From Amycolatopsis sp. MtRt-6 (GTDB taxonomy: Bacteria; Actinomycetota; Actinomycetes; Mycobacteriales; Pseudonocardiaceae): a DNA stretch of 64,000 nucleotides. Every line of letters begins with the position of its first letter. The first letter of the stretch is position 1. Shown here in pieces: positions 30,532-39,349 of the stretch. The notes below the pieces were generated by a model. The model did no database searches. It saw nothing but the letters and a program-made list of their open reading frames with translations, and was not told the DNA's origin. The stretch is from contig NZ_JADWPD010000013.1 in NCBI RefSeq assembly GCF_017308975.1, positions 62,001 to 126,000 on the forward strand. The letters are read 5' to 3'. The position numbers were made by a program, and so were the translations under genes.

Positions 30532-32547
30532 ATGGATCCGGAATTCATCGAGGTCAACGTCACCGTGCCGCGAACGCCGGCCGAAATGTGGGCGGTCGTC
30601 GAAAAACTTGAATTTTATTCGCGATTTGTCCGGGGAATCACCTGGTGCGAGCGGCTGGCGACGGGGCGGGGACGGGGCACGCGGTACCGGTACCTCGCCG
30701 GTGGCGGCGAGGACGTCGTGGAGATCATGACCCACCGCGCCCGCGAGCAGCTGGCCTGGGCGAGCGTGGAGGCGCGGCACCACCGGCTGTCCGTCACGCT
30801 GCGCCCGGTCCCCGGCGGCTGCGCGGTCACCGTCTGGCTCGCGCTGCTCGGCACCCCGGCGCCGGGGACGTCGGAGATCCGGCGGCGGATCGTCGACGCG
30901 ATCGCGGCCGTGAGCGACCACGTCGGTGGCGTCCCGGCCGCGGACGTGCTCCCGCCGCACCGGTCGCGGCTCGAAATCGGGCGGTCCCTCGTCAAGGCCG
31001 GGGTGCTCACCCCCGCCCAGCCCGCCGGGATGCTGCGGCAGCTGAAGGCCGTGAGCCGCTGGGGACCGACCCTCGCGGGCGGGTTCGAGTCCGGGGCACG
31101 CCGGGCGCCGGGCTCGCTCGTGCTGTGCGACGAGCGGTCCTGCCTGCGGTTCGGCGAGCTCGACGAGCGCACCACCCGGCTGGCGACCGCGCTCCGGCGG
31201 TACGGCGTCGACGACGAGTCGCGGGTACTCCTGATGTGCCGCAACCACAACGCGATGGTCGAGGCGATGATCGCGTGCGGCAAGCTCGGCGCGGACGTGC
31301 TGCTGATGAACACCGGCCTGGCGCCGGCCTCCGTGGCCGATTTCGCGGGGCGGCACCGGCCCGCGCTCGTCCTGGCCGACGACGAGTTCGCCCGGCACCT
31401 GCCGTCCGCCGTTCCGCGCGTCAGCACCTGGTCGTCCGGCGAAGAGCCCGGCCCCACCACGGAAGAGCTGATCGGCACGTCGCCGGCCGGCCGGATCACG
31501 CCGCCGGGCAGCCCGGGCCGGATCGTCGTCCTCACCTCGGGCACGTCCGGCCTGCCCAAGGGCGCCCGCCGGCCCACGCCGCGCGGTCCCGCGGACGCCG
31601 CCGCCGTCCTGTCGGTGATCCCGTTGCGCGCCGAAGCACGCATCCTGGTCGCCGCCCCGTTGTTCCACACCTGGGGCCTCGCCGCGCTCCAGCTCGGCAT
31701 GGCGCTGCGGGCGAGCCTGGTGCTGCGCCGGCGTTTCGACGCGGAAGCGACGCTGCGGCTGGTCGAGAAGTACCGGTGCACGGCGTTGTTCGCGGTGCCG
31801 ACCATGCTGCGGCGCCTGCTGGACGTCCCCGAACACGTCCGGGCCCGCTACGACCTGTCGTCGCTGCGGGTGGTCGCCAGCTCCGGCGCCGCCCTGCCGG
31901 GCCGGCTGGCCGAGGAGTTCATGGACGCCTTCGGCGACATCCTCTACAACCTCTACGGCTCGACCGAGGTGTCGTGGGCGGCGATCGCCACCCCCGCCGA
32001 CCTGCGGGCGGCGCGCAGCACGGCGGGCAGGCCGCCGATCGGCACGCGGGTCCGGATCCTCGACGACACGGGCACCCCGGTGCCACCGGGCGCGACCGGA
32101 CGGCTCCACGTCGGCAACAAGATGCTGTTCGACGGCTACACCGACGGGGCACAGCCGGCCGTCCGCGACGGGCTCATGGACACCGGCGACCGCGGCTACC
32201 TCGACGCCAACGGCCGGCTGTTCGTCGAGGGCCGAGCGGACGAGATGGTCGTGTCCGGCGGCGAAAACGTGGCACCGGCGGCCGTCGAAGAAGTCCTCCT
32301 GACACTCGACGCTGTCCGGGAGGCCGCCGTGGTCGGCGTGCCCGACACGAAGTACGGGCAGCGCCTCGCGGCGTACCTGGTGCTCGCCACCGGCGCGGAG
32401 CTCGACGCCGACACGGTCCGCTCCCACGTGCGGCACCGCCTCGCCCGGTTCGCGGTGCCCCGCGACGTCGTGTTCGTCGGCGAGCTGCCCCGCAACGAGA
32501 CCGGGAAGGTCGTGAAGGCCGCCCTGCGCCGCACCTACCGGTGGTAG
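30532..32547 (+). CDS. SRPBCC - AMP-dependent acyl/aryl-CoA ligase fusion
   Basis: The 671-residue protein joins two domains. Residues about 1-140 are a SRPBCC/polyketide-cyclase-like fold (FIEVNVTVPRTPAEMWAVVEKLEFYSRFVRGI) that binds hydrophobic ligands. Residues about 190-671 are an adenylate-forming enzyme: P-loop LTSGTSGLPKGA (about 334-345), NLYGSTE, MDTGDRGYLD, the hinge motif and the catalytic lysine in NETGKVVK. The family activates acids as adenylates and transfers them to CoA. A hydrophobic-ligand domain fused in front of a ligase is unusual and suggests substrate delivery. ATG 30532 has AGAAGG 5 bases upstream. It may act with the methyltransferase. Confidence 0.88.
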   Translation: MDPEFIEVNVTVPRTPAEMWAVVEKLEFYSRFVRGITWCERLATGRGRGTRYRYLAGGGEDVVEIMTHRAREQLAWASVEARHHRLSVTLRPVPGGCAVTVWLALLGTPAPGTSEIRRRIVDAIAAVSDHVGGVPAADVLPPHRSRLEIGRSLVKAGVLTPAQPAGMLRQLKAVSRWGPTLAGGFESGARRAPGSLVLCDERSCLRFGELDERTTRLATALRRYGVDDESRVLLMCRNHNAMVEAMIACGKLGADVLLMNTGLAPASVADFAGRHRPALVLADDEFARHLPSAVPRVSTWSSGEEPGPTTEELIGTSPAGRITPPGSPGRIVVLTSGTSGLPKGARRPTPRGPADAAAVLSVIPLRAEARILVAAPLFHTWGLAALQLGMALRASLVLRRRFDAEATLRLVEKYRCTALFAVPTMLRRLLDVPEHVRARYDLSSLRVVASSGAALPGRLAEEFMDAFGDILYNLYGSTEVSWAAIATPADLRAARSTAGRPPIGTRVRILDDTGTPVPPGATGRLHVGNKMLFDGYTDGAQPAVRDGLMDTGDRGYLDANGRLFVEGRADEMVVSGGENVAPAAVEEVLLTLDAVREAAVVGVPDTKYGQRLAAYLVLATGAELDADTVRSHVRHRLARFAVPRDVVFVGELPRNETGKVVKAALRRTYRW

Positions 32548-32603
32548 CCGAACCGGTCCACAAAGGACAGCTCAGGCAGATGCCCGTCACCGGCAACCGG
32601 GGA

Positions 32604-33452
32604 CTACTGCTTCGCGGCCGCCCAGGGCATGAGCTTCTCGACGAGCGCCCGGCTGAACGGGCGGACCAGCTCCTGCAGCTCGACGCAGGCGGGCTCGCCG
32701 ATGTGCGCGTAGGGGGCCGTGCTGTTCTCGTCGGTCGCCTTCTCGAGCTCCGCCCGGCGGGCCGCGCCCGTGGACGTGAACGTGGGGGCGGCGTCGCCGG
32801 TGAGCCAGTCCCGCTCGCGGAGGGCGGCGACGGCGGAGTTCCAGTCCTCTTCGGACCACGACCGGGATGTGCGCAGGGTCTCGGCGGGGACGGCGCCGGA
32901 CGCCGCGTGGGTGACGAGGGCTTCGATGCCGCTCAACCCCGCCGTCAGCAGGGCGGCGATGTGCGCGTCGCCGCGGTATTCCCGGAGCAGGGTCTGCGCG
33001 TGCCACAGCACCAGGTGCGGCTCGGTGGGCCACGCCAGTGCCGCGTGGGCGGCGAAGAGCGGGCGGCCGGTGACGTCCCCGGCGACCGTCTCGGCGGCCG
33101 CGCGCGAGAGGGCCGCGGCCTGACGCATCTCCGGCGAATCGATCGCCTCGCCCAGGACGGCGCGCAACGCCCGGTCGGCCGCCGCGTACCGCGCGGCCAG
33201 GACGGCCGCCGGGTCGGTGGTGGACCAGGCCTCGGTGATCGACGCGTGGACGAGGGCCGGGTTGAAGTTGTAGAAGGTCGCGACGACGACCGGAGCCGGG
33301 ACCGCGCCGAGCGCCGCCGACCGCGACGCGAAGTAGCCGGCGCGGCCGGTGAGACCGAGTTCCGCGTAGGCGGCCGCGGCTTCGGGGGCGAAGTAGATCA
33401 TCCCGTGGTAGGGCTCGAGGAGTCGCCAGGTCCGGCGCGCCGCTTCGATCAC
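32604..33452 (-). CDS. SCO6745-family protein
   Basis: The 282-residue protein begins RRTWRLLEPYHGMIYFAPEA and contains GRAGYFASRSAALGAV and ATFYNFNPALV, the conserved blocks of a family widespread in actinomycetes (SCO6745-like) that is sometimes annotated as a winged-helix protein because of its C-terminal part (WSEEDWNSAVAALRERDWL). Function is unknown. Start is GTG 33450-33452. It stands alone between the ligase fusion and the LuxR pair. Confidence 0.8.
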   Translation of the reverse strand: MIEAARRTWRLLEPYHGMIYFAPEAAAAYAELGLTGRAGYFASRSAALGAVPAPVVVATFYNFNPALVHASITEAWSTTDPAAVLAARYAAADRALRAVLGEAIDSPEMRQAAALSRAAAETVAGDVTGRPLFAAHAALAWPTEPHLVLWHAQTLLREYRGDAHIAALLTAGLSGIEALVTHAASGAVPAETLRTSRSWSEEDWNSAVAALRERDWLTGDAAPTFTSTGAARRAELEKATDENSTAPYAHIGEPACVELQELVRPFSRALVEKLMPWAAAKQ

Positions 33453-33633
33453 GCGGTCAACATACCATCCAGTCGGTACGGCGGGGGTCTCGCGCCGGAT
33501 CGGGTGTGGGCGGCCCTCGGGAGGGGGCCGACGGCGGCGAAGCTCCCGGTGGCCTGGACACTGGTGACCGACGACGACTTCGTAAAAGCACTGCGGGCCC
33601 GCGGAATCGACGTGGCCGTGACGCCGCCACCGC

Positions 33634-36393
33634 TCAGGGAACCGGCGTGAAAACCAGCCGGCCGTCCAGACTGGCGGTCGCCAGGTCCAGCCGTGACCGG
33701 CAGCCGGTCTTCGCGAACAGCTTGGTCAGGTGGCTCTCGACCGTCTTCTCGCTCACCCGCACCGCCGCCGCGATCTGACGGTTGGTCAGGCCCTGCTGGA
33801 TCAGCCCGATGATCCGTTCCTCGTCGCCGGTCAACGCCACCACCCCGGACCGGCGGGACGGCGCCGCGACACCGCTTTCCTTCATCGACGCCGTGACGCT
33901 CGTCCGCAGCCATTCGCCACCCAGCTGCTCGGCTATTTCGTACGCCTCGTGGTACCACGGGCGCGGGTCCTCGGCGAGGAAAGCCACCGTGATCAGCGCG
34001 CGCATCAGCTCGGGCCGGTTCCCGTGCCGGCGCAGGACGTCCACGGCTTCGGCCGCGGCCGCGCGATCGTTCTCGGCCAGGCCGCGCAGGATCAGCTCGG
34101 CGATCCCCAGGGTCACGCCGGGGTGGCGGGCGTGCAGCCGCTTCGCGTCGCGGCAGAGCACCTGCAGCTTCCCGACGTTGCCCGCCTGCTTCTCCAGGTA
34201 GCCCATCCGGACGAGGAACCACCGCAGCCCCACCAGGTCGCCGGGGTGGACCGGGTCGCCGACGATGTCCGGGTACGCGGCCCAGCCCCGTTCACGGGCC
34301 CGGTCCCAGTCGCCCGCCCGGTAGGCGATGCCGATCTCGACCCAGGTGCGGATCGCCCGGAACGGGAAGTCCGCACTGACCTTCGCCAGCCACTGTGCCG
34401 CCCGGTCCGGCTCGCCCCACGACGCATGGATCTCGGCGGCGATCACCCTGGTGAACTGCCGGAGTGGGGACGGGATTCCGCCGGTGAGCTCCAGCCGCCG
34501 GGCGTCGGAGGGGATGCCGGCCCACTCGCCACGCGTGAAATTCCGGGTCAGCCGGCCGAAAACGGCCATCGGGCCGCTCTTCGGCTCGCCGTACCCGGGC
34601 CCGACCAGCAGCCGGTTCAGGCTGAGGATGTCGTGCTGGTCGCCCGCCTGCTCGAGCCCGCGCGCCCAGTCCGCGCCGACGGGTTCACCACGGAAGGCAC
34701 CGAAGGCGGCCTCCCCTGCGAGCGCGTAACTCCCCGCGCCGAACGCCGCGGCGAAGTCCAGGGCCGCCCGGCCGGACGCCTCAACCGCGAGCGCGCTCCG
34801 GACCGGCTCGGGCACCGGACCACCCAGGTGCACCGCGACGAGCGCGGCCGAGACGGCCAGCTCGTACCGCACGCCTTCGGCGAAACCCGCGGCCACCGCT
34901 TCGGCGACCACGTCCCCGAGACACCGGTAGTCGCCGGTCCGGATGAGCAGCCGCAGCGCGGTGCTCAGGACCCGGCTGTGCGTGGCCGAGCCGGGCTCGC
35001 AGTGCCGCAGGGCCGCGCGGTGGCAGCGCGCCGCCGTCGCCGGGTCGTGCCGGCCCACCCGGTCGGCCTCCCGCTCGAGCAACGCCACGAGAGCGGGGTT
35101 CGGCGGCAGGGCCGGCCCGGCCAGCGCGACGTGCTCGGCGACGATGGCCGGCTCGGCCGGGGCGATGTGCCCGGCAGGCTCGGCCAGGGCGACGTGCTCC
35201 GCGACGACGGCCGACTCGGCCGGGGAGACGTGCTCGGCAACCCCGGCAGGCTCGGCCGCCGCTACCTGCCCGGCAACCCCGGCAGGCTCGGCCCCGGCTA
35301 CCCCACCCGGCCCGGCCCGCAGCAGGTGCTCGGCGATGGCCCGGTGCACCGCAGGCAGGTCCACCGGGCACGCCCGCACCACGGCGGGCACCAGCGCCGG
35401 GCACGGCACGCTCAACCTCCCGTATTCGTCGTGGTCCAGTGCGCCGGCGACGACCAGGTCGTCGACCGCGCGACCGCACCTGTCCAGGTCGCGGCCGGTG
35501 GCGGCCGCGAATGCAGGCAGGTCGTCGACGCCGAACAAGTCGCTTCGGTGCGCCAGTGCGACCAGCTCGGCCCCGAGCTCGCCGAACCTCGTCACGTGGC
35601 GGACCAGCGGGTGGCCGGACGGCAGCGCGATCGGCCGGTCCGGATCGGCCAGGCACCGGTGGCCCAGCACCTCGGCGAACCGGCCGTCCCGGACGAGCTC
35701 GCCGAAGACGGCCGACAGCGTCCCCGCGTTGCCGGCGAGCGAGCCGAGCGCGGTGAAGACGGCCGGCGCCACGGCGTCGTCCAGCCGTCCGCCCGCCAGT
35801 GCCTCGAGCAGGCTCGCCGTCTCGTCCGCCGGCAGCGGGGGCAGGTCGAGGATCCGCCGGGCCATCGCGCTCAGCCGCGCCGGCCCGCCGCCCGCGTCCG
35901 TGCGGCAGGCGGCCACCACCGCGCACCCGGCCTGGTACGCCGCCTCGATGATCGCTTCGGGCCGTGGCGCGGTGTGGACGTCGTCGGCGAGGACGACGAC
36001 CGCGCCGTCGCCGCGCAGGGCGAAGAAGAACCGGACCAGGTCGGCGAACAATGCCGCCCGCGCCGGTGCGGAAGAATACGTTTCCGGCGTACTGCCCCGG
36101 GCCACCGCCGCCACCGCGGCCGCGACGCGCGCGTCACCGATCTTCGGCAATTCGGCGCGGACGGCCGCCATCACCGGCACCGTGCCGAAGTCGTCCCATT
36201 CCGGGACGTCGCCGCAGCCGAAGGCGATGACGTGGGCCCCGCGGCTTCTCGCGCGTTTCCGGAATTCGCGTAGCAGGGCGGTTTTCCCGGCGCCGGCGCC
36301 GGCTCGGACGAGCACCAGGCCGGCCGTCTCCACGCAGCCGTCGAGAACCCGCAACTCGGCGTCCCGGCCGGCGAACTCCCCGGAAACCCGCAT
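33634..36393 (-). CDS. Large LuxR-family regulator with AAA/STAND ATPase (LAL type)
   Basis: The 919-residue protein has an intact Walker A (RAGAGAGKT, Lys37) and a Walker B-like strand VVVLADDV in an AAA/STAND domain (about 5-330), a long helical-repeat middle, and a C-terminal LuxR HTH (about 850-910: LTGDEERIIGLIQQGLTNRQIAAAVRVSEKTVESHLTKLF). Such LAL proteins activate natural-product or catabolic genes on binding a ligand and ATP. I start it at ATG 36391-36393, which has AAAGGG upstream; GTG 36411 is possible. An expanded Ala/Glu/Pro repeat interrupts it near residues 361-426. It is divergent from a second LuxR protein and shares its control region. Confidence 0.9.
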   Translation of the reverse strand: MRVSGEFAGRDAELRVLDGCVETAGLVLVRAGAGAGKTALLREFRKRARSRGAHVIAFGCGDVPEWDDFGTVPVMAAVRAELPKIGDARVAAAVAAVARGSTPETYSSAPARAALFADLVRFFFALRGDGAVVVLADDVHTAPRPEAIIEAAYQAGCAVVAACRTDAGGGPARLSAMARRILDLPPLPADETASLLEALAGGRLDDAVAPAVFTALGSLAGNAGTLSAVFGELVRDGRFAEVLGHRCLADPDRPIALPSGHPLVRHVTRFGELGAELVALAHRSDLFGVDDLPAFAAATGRDLDRCGRAVDDLVVAGALDHDEYGRLSVPCPALVPAVVRACPVDLPAVHRAIAEHLLRAGPGGVAGAEPAGVAGQVAAAEPAGVAEHVSPAESAVVAEHVALAEPAGHIAPAEPAIVAEHVALAGPALPPNPALVALLEREADRVGRHDPATAARCHRAALRHCEPGSATHSRVLSTALRLLIRTGDYRCLGDVVAEAVAAGFAEGVRYELAVSAALVAVHLGGPVPEPVRSALAVEASGRAALDFAAAFGAGSYALAGEAAFGAFRGEPVGADWARGLEQAGDQHDILSLNRLLVGPGYGEPKSGPMAVFGRLTRNFTRGEWAGIPSDARRLELTGGIPSPLRQFTRVIAAEIHASWGEPDRAAQWLAKVSADFPFRAIRTWVEIGIAYRAGDWDRARERGWAAYPDIVGDPVHPGDLVGLRWFLVRMGYLEKQAGNVGKLQVLCRDAKRLHARHPGVTLGIAELILRGLAENDRAAAAEAVDVLRRHGNRPELMRALITVAFLAEDPRPWYHEAYEIAEQLGGEWLRTSVTASMKESGVAAPSRRSGVVALTGDEERIIGLIQQGLTNRQIAAAVRVSEKTVESHLTKLFAKTGCRSRLDLATASLDGRLVFTPVP
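35115..35310 (-). repeat. Degenerate in-frame tandem repeat in the LuxR linker
   Basis: About five imperfect units of 36 bases (one of 27) encode AEPAGVAGQVAA, AEPAGVAEHVSP, AESAVVAEHVAL, AEPAGHIAP, AEPAIVAEHVAL. The unit length is a multiple of three, so the frame is kept. It lies between the ATPase and the helical-repeat part of the regulator. Confidence 0.75.
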
Positions 36394-36459
36394 CCCCGCC
36401 CTTTCCGGCACCTCGCCATTCTCGCACGGACACCGTCCCGAAGGGACACTCCCGTCCGG

Positions 36460-36499
36460 ACCGGCACCGAATATGAAAATAATTCGAAACGGTGCCGGT
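36460..36499. promoter_or_regulatory. Inverted repeat with AT-rich core between divergent LuxR genes
   Basis: Perfect 10-base arms ACCGGCACCG and CGGTGCCGGT flank a 20-base AT-rich core (36470-36489) in otherwise GC-rich DNA. It lies 67 bases from one LuxR start and 80 from the other. It is a likely shared operator and promoter core. Confidence 0.55.
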
Positions 36500-36547
36500 T
36501 CATCGGCACCCGGAAGAACCCGTATCGTTCACACAGCCCTCCCCCGA

Positions 36548-36577
36548 CCGTAAGAGCCGCAGAGCCGTAAGAGCCGC
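36548..36577 (+). repeat. 13-base direct repeat just upstream of the second LuxR gene
   Basis: CCGTAAGAGCCGC occurs at 36548-36560 and again at 36565-36577, a 17-base period, ending one base before the GTG start. It may be a binding site or a leader sequence. No Shine-Dalgarno sequence is visible here. Confidence 0.5.
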
Positions 36578-36578
36578 C

Positions 36579-39218
36579 GTGCACCAGGTAAGACCTTTTC
36601 CCGCGCAAGAACGTCTGGCCGCCGAAATCGTCGAGGCGATGCGGCGGCCCGGTCGTGCCTGGCTGACCGTGGTCGCCGGGCCGGCGGGCTTCGAAGGCGA
36701 CCCCGTGGCGGCGGCGGTCTGCCGGCGGTGGCACGAGACGCCGGACGGCGGCGGCGCGACCTTCACCGTCGCCTTCGACCCGGACGTGACCGAGCTCCCG
36801 CTCCCCGCCCCCGCCGTGCTGCGGTGCCGGCCGGGCAGCGTCCTCTGTCTCAAGGACGTCCACCTCCTGCGGCCGGCGGCCTTCGGCGCGCTGGAGGCGG
36901 CCGTCCGGCAGCTCGCCGGCCCGGGCACGGCCTGCGTGGCCACCGTTTCGCTCCCGGTCGCCGCCGCGGCGCGGCCGGAGATCGGCCGGGTCTTCGCCCG
37001 GTTGCGCGACGACGGCCTCGCCCGCCTCGCGGTCGTGCGTCCCCTGTCCCGGGCGCAGTTCGAGGCCGAGCTGACCACCGTGCTCGACGCCAAGCCCGAA
37101 CCGGCGCTGCTGACCCGCCACCGGGCGCTCAGCCGCGGCTGGCCGGCCGCGGCCGCGGAGGCCGGCCGCATCGCCGACGAACACGACATGATCCGCCTGG
37201 TCGACAAGCACGCCTTTCTCCGGCCCGGGCACGGTTACCCGCGGTTGAGCGAGTCCGACGAGGTCGTCCGCCGGCTCCGGCGGCTGGGCGAGGAAACTTG
37301 GCGCGCCGCGAAGGCCGTGGCGGTGCTCGGTCCGCTGGGCGAGGCGCTGCCGGCCCTGCTCGCGACCGCGGTGGGAGTGTCCGAAGCAGACGCTCAGGAC
37401 CTGCTTGCCCGGCTGCGCGACGCCGGCGCGCTGCACCACCACCGGGTCGCGGCCGAATGGCGCTTCCGGATCCCCCTGGTCGGCGCCGCGCTGCGGGCCG
37501 CGCTCGGGCCGTACGAGCGGCGGCTGCTGGCGAAGATCGCCGTCGAAGCGCTGTGGCGGGGCGCCGCGCGGTGCGCCGATCCCGGTTACCTCCCGGACCA
37601 GATCGCCTACGCCGGCAAGCTGATCGACCCCGTCCGCGCGCGTGAAGAGCTGCTGAAGCACGCCGAGCGCACGGCGAGTGCCCCGAGTTTCGAGACCATC
37701 GCCTGGCTCCGCGCCGCGGCCGGCCTCACCGTCGATCCCGCCGAGCGGAGCCGGCTCCTCTACCGGCACACCCTCGTCTGCCTCTTCCACGGGTGCGCCC
37801 ACCTCGCGCTGGAGTCCTCGACCCTGGTCGTCGAAACCCTGCCGGCGGGGTTCACCGAGGAAGAGCGGGTGGACGCGCTGTTCATCCACATGATGACCCT
37901 CTTCGGGGCCGAGGACCTCGGCACGCTCGCGCGGATCGCGCGGGGCGAGCTCTGGCCCTGGTCCGGTGGCCCGGCCGAACGCGGTGCCTGCCGCGCGTTC
38001 GCGCTCTTCCTGCTCGGCCGCTGGCGGGAGACCCACGACCTGCTCCAGCGGCTGCGTCAGGCGCCCGGCGCCGAGGTCATCGCCCGGCACATCGGCTACC
38101 TCGGCCCGATCGCCGACCTCTGGCTGGGGCACAGCGGCGAGTTCCGGCGCGACGTCGCCACTCTGCCCGCCCGCGCCGCCGAGGGCGGGCCGGCCGCGGT
38201 CGCCGAGGTGCTGAGCCGCACCGAAGCGCTGCTGGTCCTCGGTGAAGCCGAAACGGCGGAACGCCTCCTGGCCGCGACCCCGCGGGTGCCCGTGCCGGTG
38301 TCCGTCCCGGCGCAGATGGCCACGGCGTTCCACCGGGGCGAGTTCGACCTGGCGCTGGAACTGGCCTGCAAGAGCATCGCCACGAGCTCGCCGCACGGCT
38401 GCGACGCCCCGCAAAGCACGATGTTCCAGCTGGCCGCACTGGTGCAGATGGCCAGGGGAAAGCTCGTCCGCGCCCGCGAACTGCTCGCCACCGCCCAGGC
38501 CCGGCACCCCGCCTTCCCGCACGCACTCGCGCTGCCCGAGGCGTGGCTCGACGCGGTGTTCGCCGACTTCGAACGGTCCCGGTCCGTCCTCCGGGCCGCG
38601 TTGGACCGCGCCGACGAAGAAGGCGTCGTCGTGCACACCGACGCCCTGTGGATCGCCCTCGCCGACCTCGCCGTCTCCCGCGGGATCGACGCGCACCTGC
38701 TGCCGGAGTACCTGCGCCGGCTGGAGCGGGCCGCCACGCGGCTGGGCACCGGGTCCGCCGAGATCCACCACCTCACCCTGCGGGCCTTCGTCGAGTCGGA
38801 CACGCGCGCGGCCGCCGCGGCGCTCCACCTGCTCGACCGCCGCGGACAGCCGTTCGAACAGGCCCTCGGCTGGGAGCGGCTCGCCCGCTACGGCGTCGCC
38901 GGCCCCGAGACGCTGTCCCTCGCCTACGAGCGGTACGGCTCGATCGACGCGCTCATCCGCCGGTCCCGGCTGCGGAAGAAGATGCAGCGGCAGGGGATCC
39001 CGGTCCCCGGACGGCAGGCCACCGTCGCCGAGAACGAGCGTCTACTCGCGGTCCTGGTCTGCGAAGGCCTCACCAACAAGCAGATCGCGGTGGTGCTGGG
39101 CGCGAGCGGCAAGAGCGTCGAAGGCCGGCTGTCCCGGCTGTTCACCCGCACCGGCTACCAGTCGCGGGTCGAGCTCGCGACCGCCATGCTCACCGGCCGG
39201 TTCGAAGCCGGCGGCTGA
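36579..39218 (+). CDS. Large LuxR-family regulator with degenerate P-loop
   Basis: The 879-residue protein parallels the divergent LAL regulator: N-terminal ATPase-like domain, long helical-repeat middle, and a C-terminal LuxR HTH (NERLLAVLVCEGLTNKQIAVVLGASGKSVEGRLSRLFTRTGYQSRVELATAML). The HTH tail closely resembles that of its neighbour. The P-loop position reads VVAGPAGFEGDPVA (residues about 31-44), so the GK[ST] that binds phosphate is missing, although the Walker B-like strand VLCLKDVHLL is kept. It may not hydrolyse ATP. Start GTG 36579 is the first codon with sustained coding bias; GTG 36492 upstream lies in the AT-rich control region. Confidence 0.85.
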   Translation: MHQVRPFPAQERLAAEIVEAMRRPGRAWLTVVAGPAGFEGDPVAAAVCRRWHETPDGGGATFTVAFDPDVTELPLPAPAVLRCRPGSVLCLKDVHLLRPAAFGALEAAVRQLAGPGTACVATVSLPVAAAARPEIGRVFARLRDDGLARLAVVRPLSRAQFEAELTTVLDAKPEPALLTRHRALSRGWPAAAAEAGRIADEHDMIRLVDKHAFLRPGHGYPRLSESDEVVRRLRRLGEETWRAAKAVAVLGPLGEALPALLATAVGVSEADAQDLLARLRDAGALHHHRVAAEWRFRIPLVGAALRAALGPYERRLLAKIAVEALWRGAARCADPGYLPDQIAYAGKLIDPVRAREELLKHAERTASAPSFETIAWLRAAAGLTVDPAERSRLLYRHTLVCLFHGCAHLALESSTLVVETLPAGFTEEERVDALFIHMMTLFGAEDLGTLARIARGELWPWSGGPAERGACRAFALFLLGRWRETHDLLQRLRQAPGAEVIARHIGYLGPIADLWLGHSGEFRRDVATLPARAAEGGPAAVAEVLSRTEALLVLGEAETAERLLAATPRVPVPVSVPAQMATAFHRGEFDLALELACKSIATSSPHGCDAPQSTMFQLAALVQMARGKLVRARELLATAQARHPAFPHALALPEAWLDAVFADFERSRSVLRAALDRADEEGVVVHTDALWIALADLAVSRGIDAHLLPEYLRRLERAATRLGTGSAEIHHLTLRAFVESDTRAAAAALHLLDRRGQPFEQALGWERLARYGVAGPETLSLAYERYGSIDALIRRSRLRKKMQRQGIPVPGRQATVAENERLLAVLVCEGLTNKQIAVVLGASGKSVEGRLSRLFTRTGYQSRVELATAMLTGRFEAGG

Positions 39219-39277
39219 CCCGGTTTTCCGCCCCGAGGTCTTCGGCTGCGCGGACTCCCGCGACGGCGCGAAAGCCG

Positions 39278-39294
39278 TTCCGCGTTTCGCGGAA
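39278..39294 (+). terminator. Short hairpin after the LuxR gene
   Basis: TTCCGCG-TTT-CGCGGAA forms a 7-base stem followed by A-rich then C-rich sequence, 60 bases after the LuxR stop and 56 before the next start. It could end transcription of the regulator gene. Confidence 0.4.
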
Positions 39295-39349
39295 AACCCC
39301 CGGTTTCGCCGTGCGCCGGCCGGCGGGCATCGATAGCGTCACGGACGCC

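Noticed and set aside
33483-33650. Plus-strand segment ending LVTDDDFVKALRARGIDVAVTPPPL
   Set aside because: It has no start or ribosome binding site of its own, lies between two minus-strand genes, and overlaps the LuxR end. I see no family; possibly a fragment, but not supported.
36171-38828. Long minus-strand frame opposite the second LuxR gene
   Set aside because: It is antisense to a protein with a clear LuxR HTH, and the sequence lacks domain motifs.
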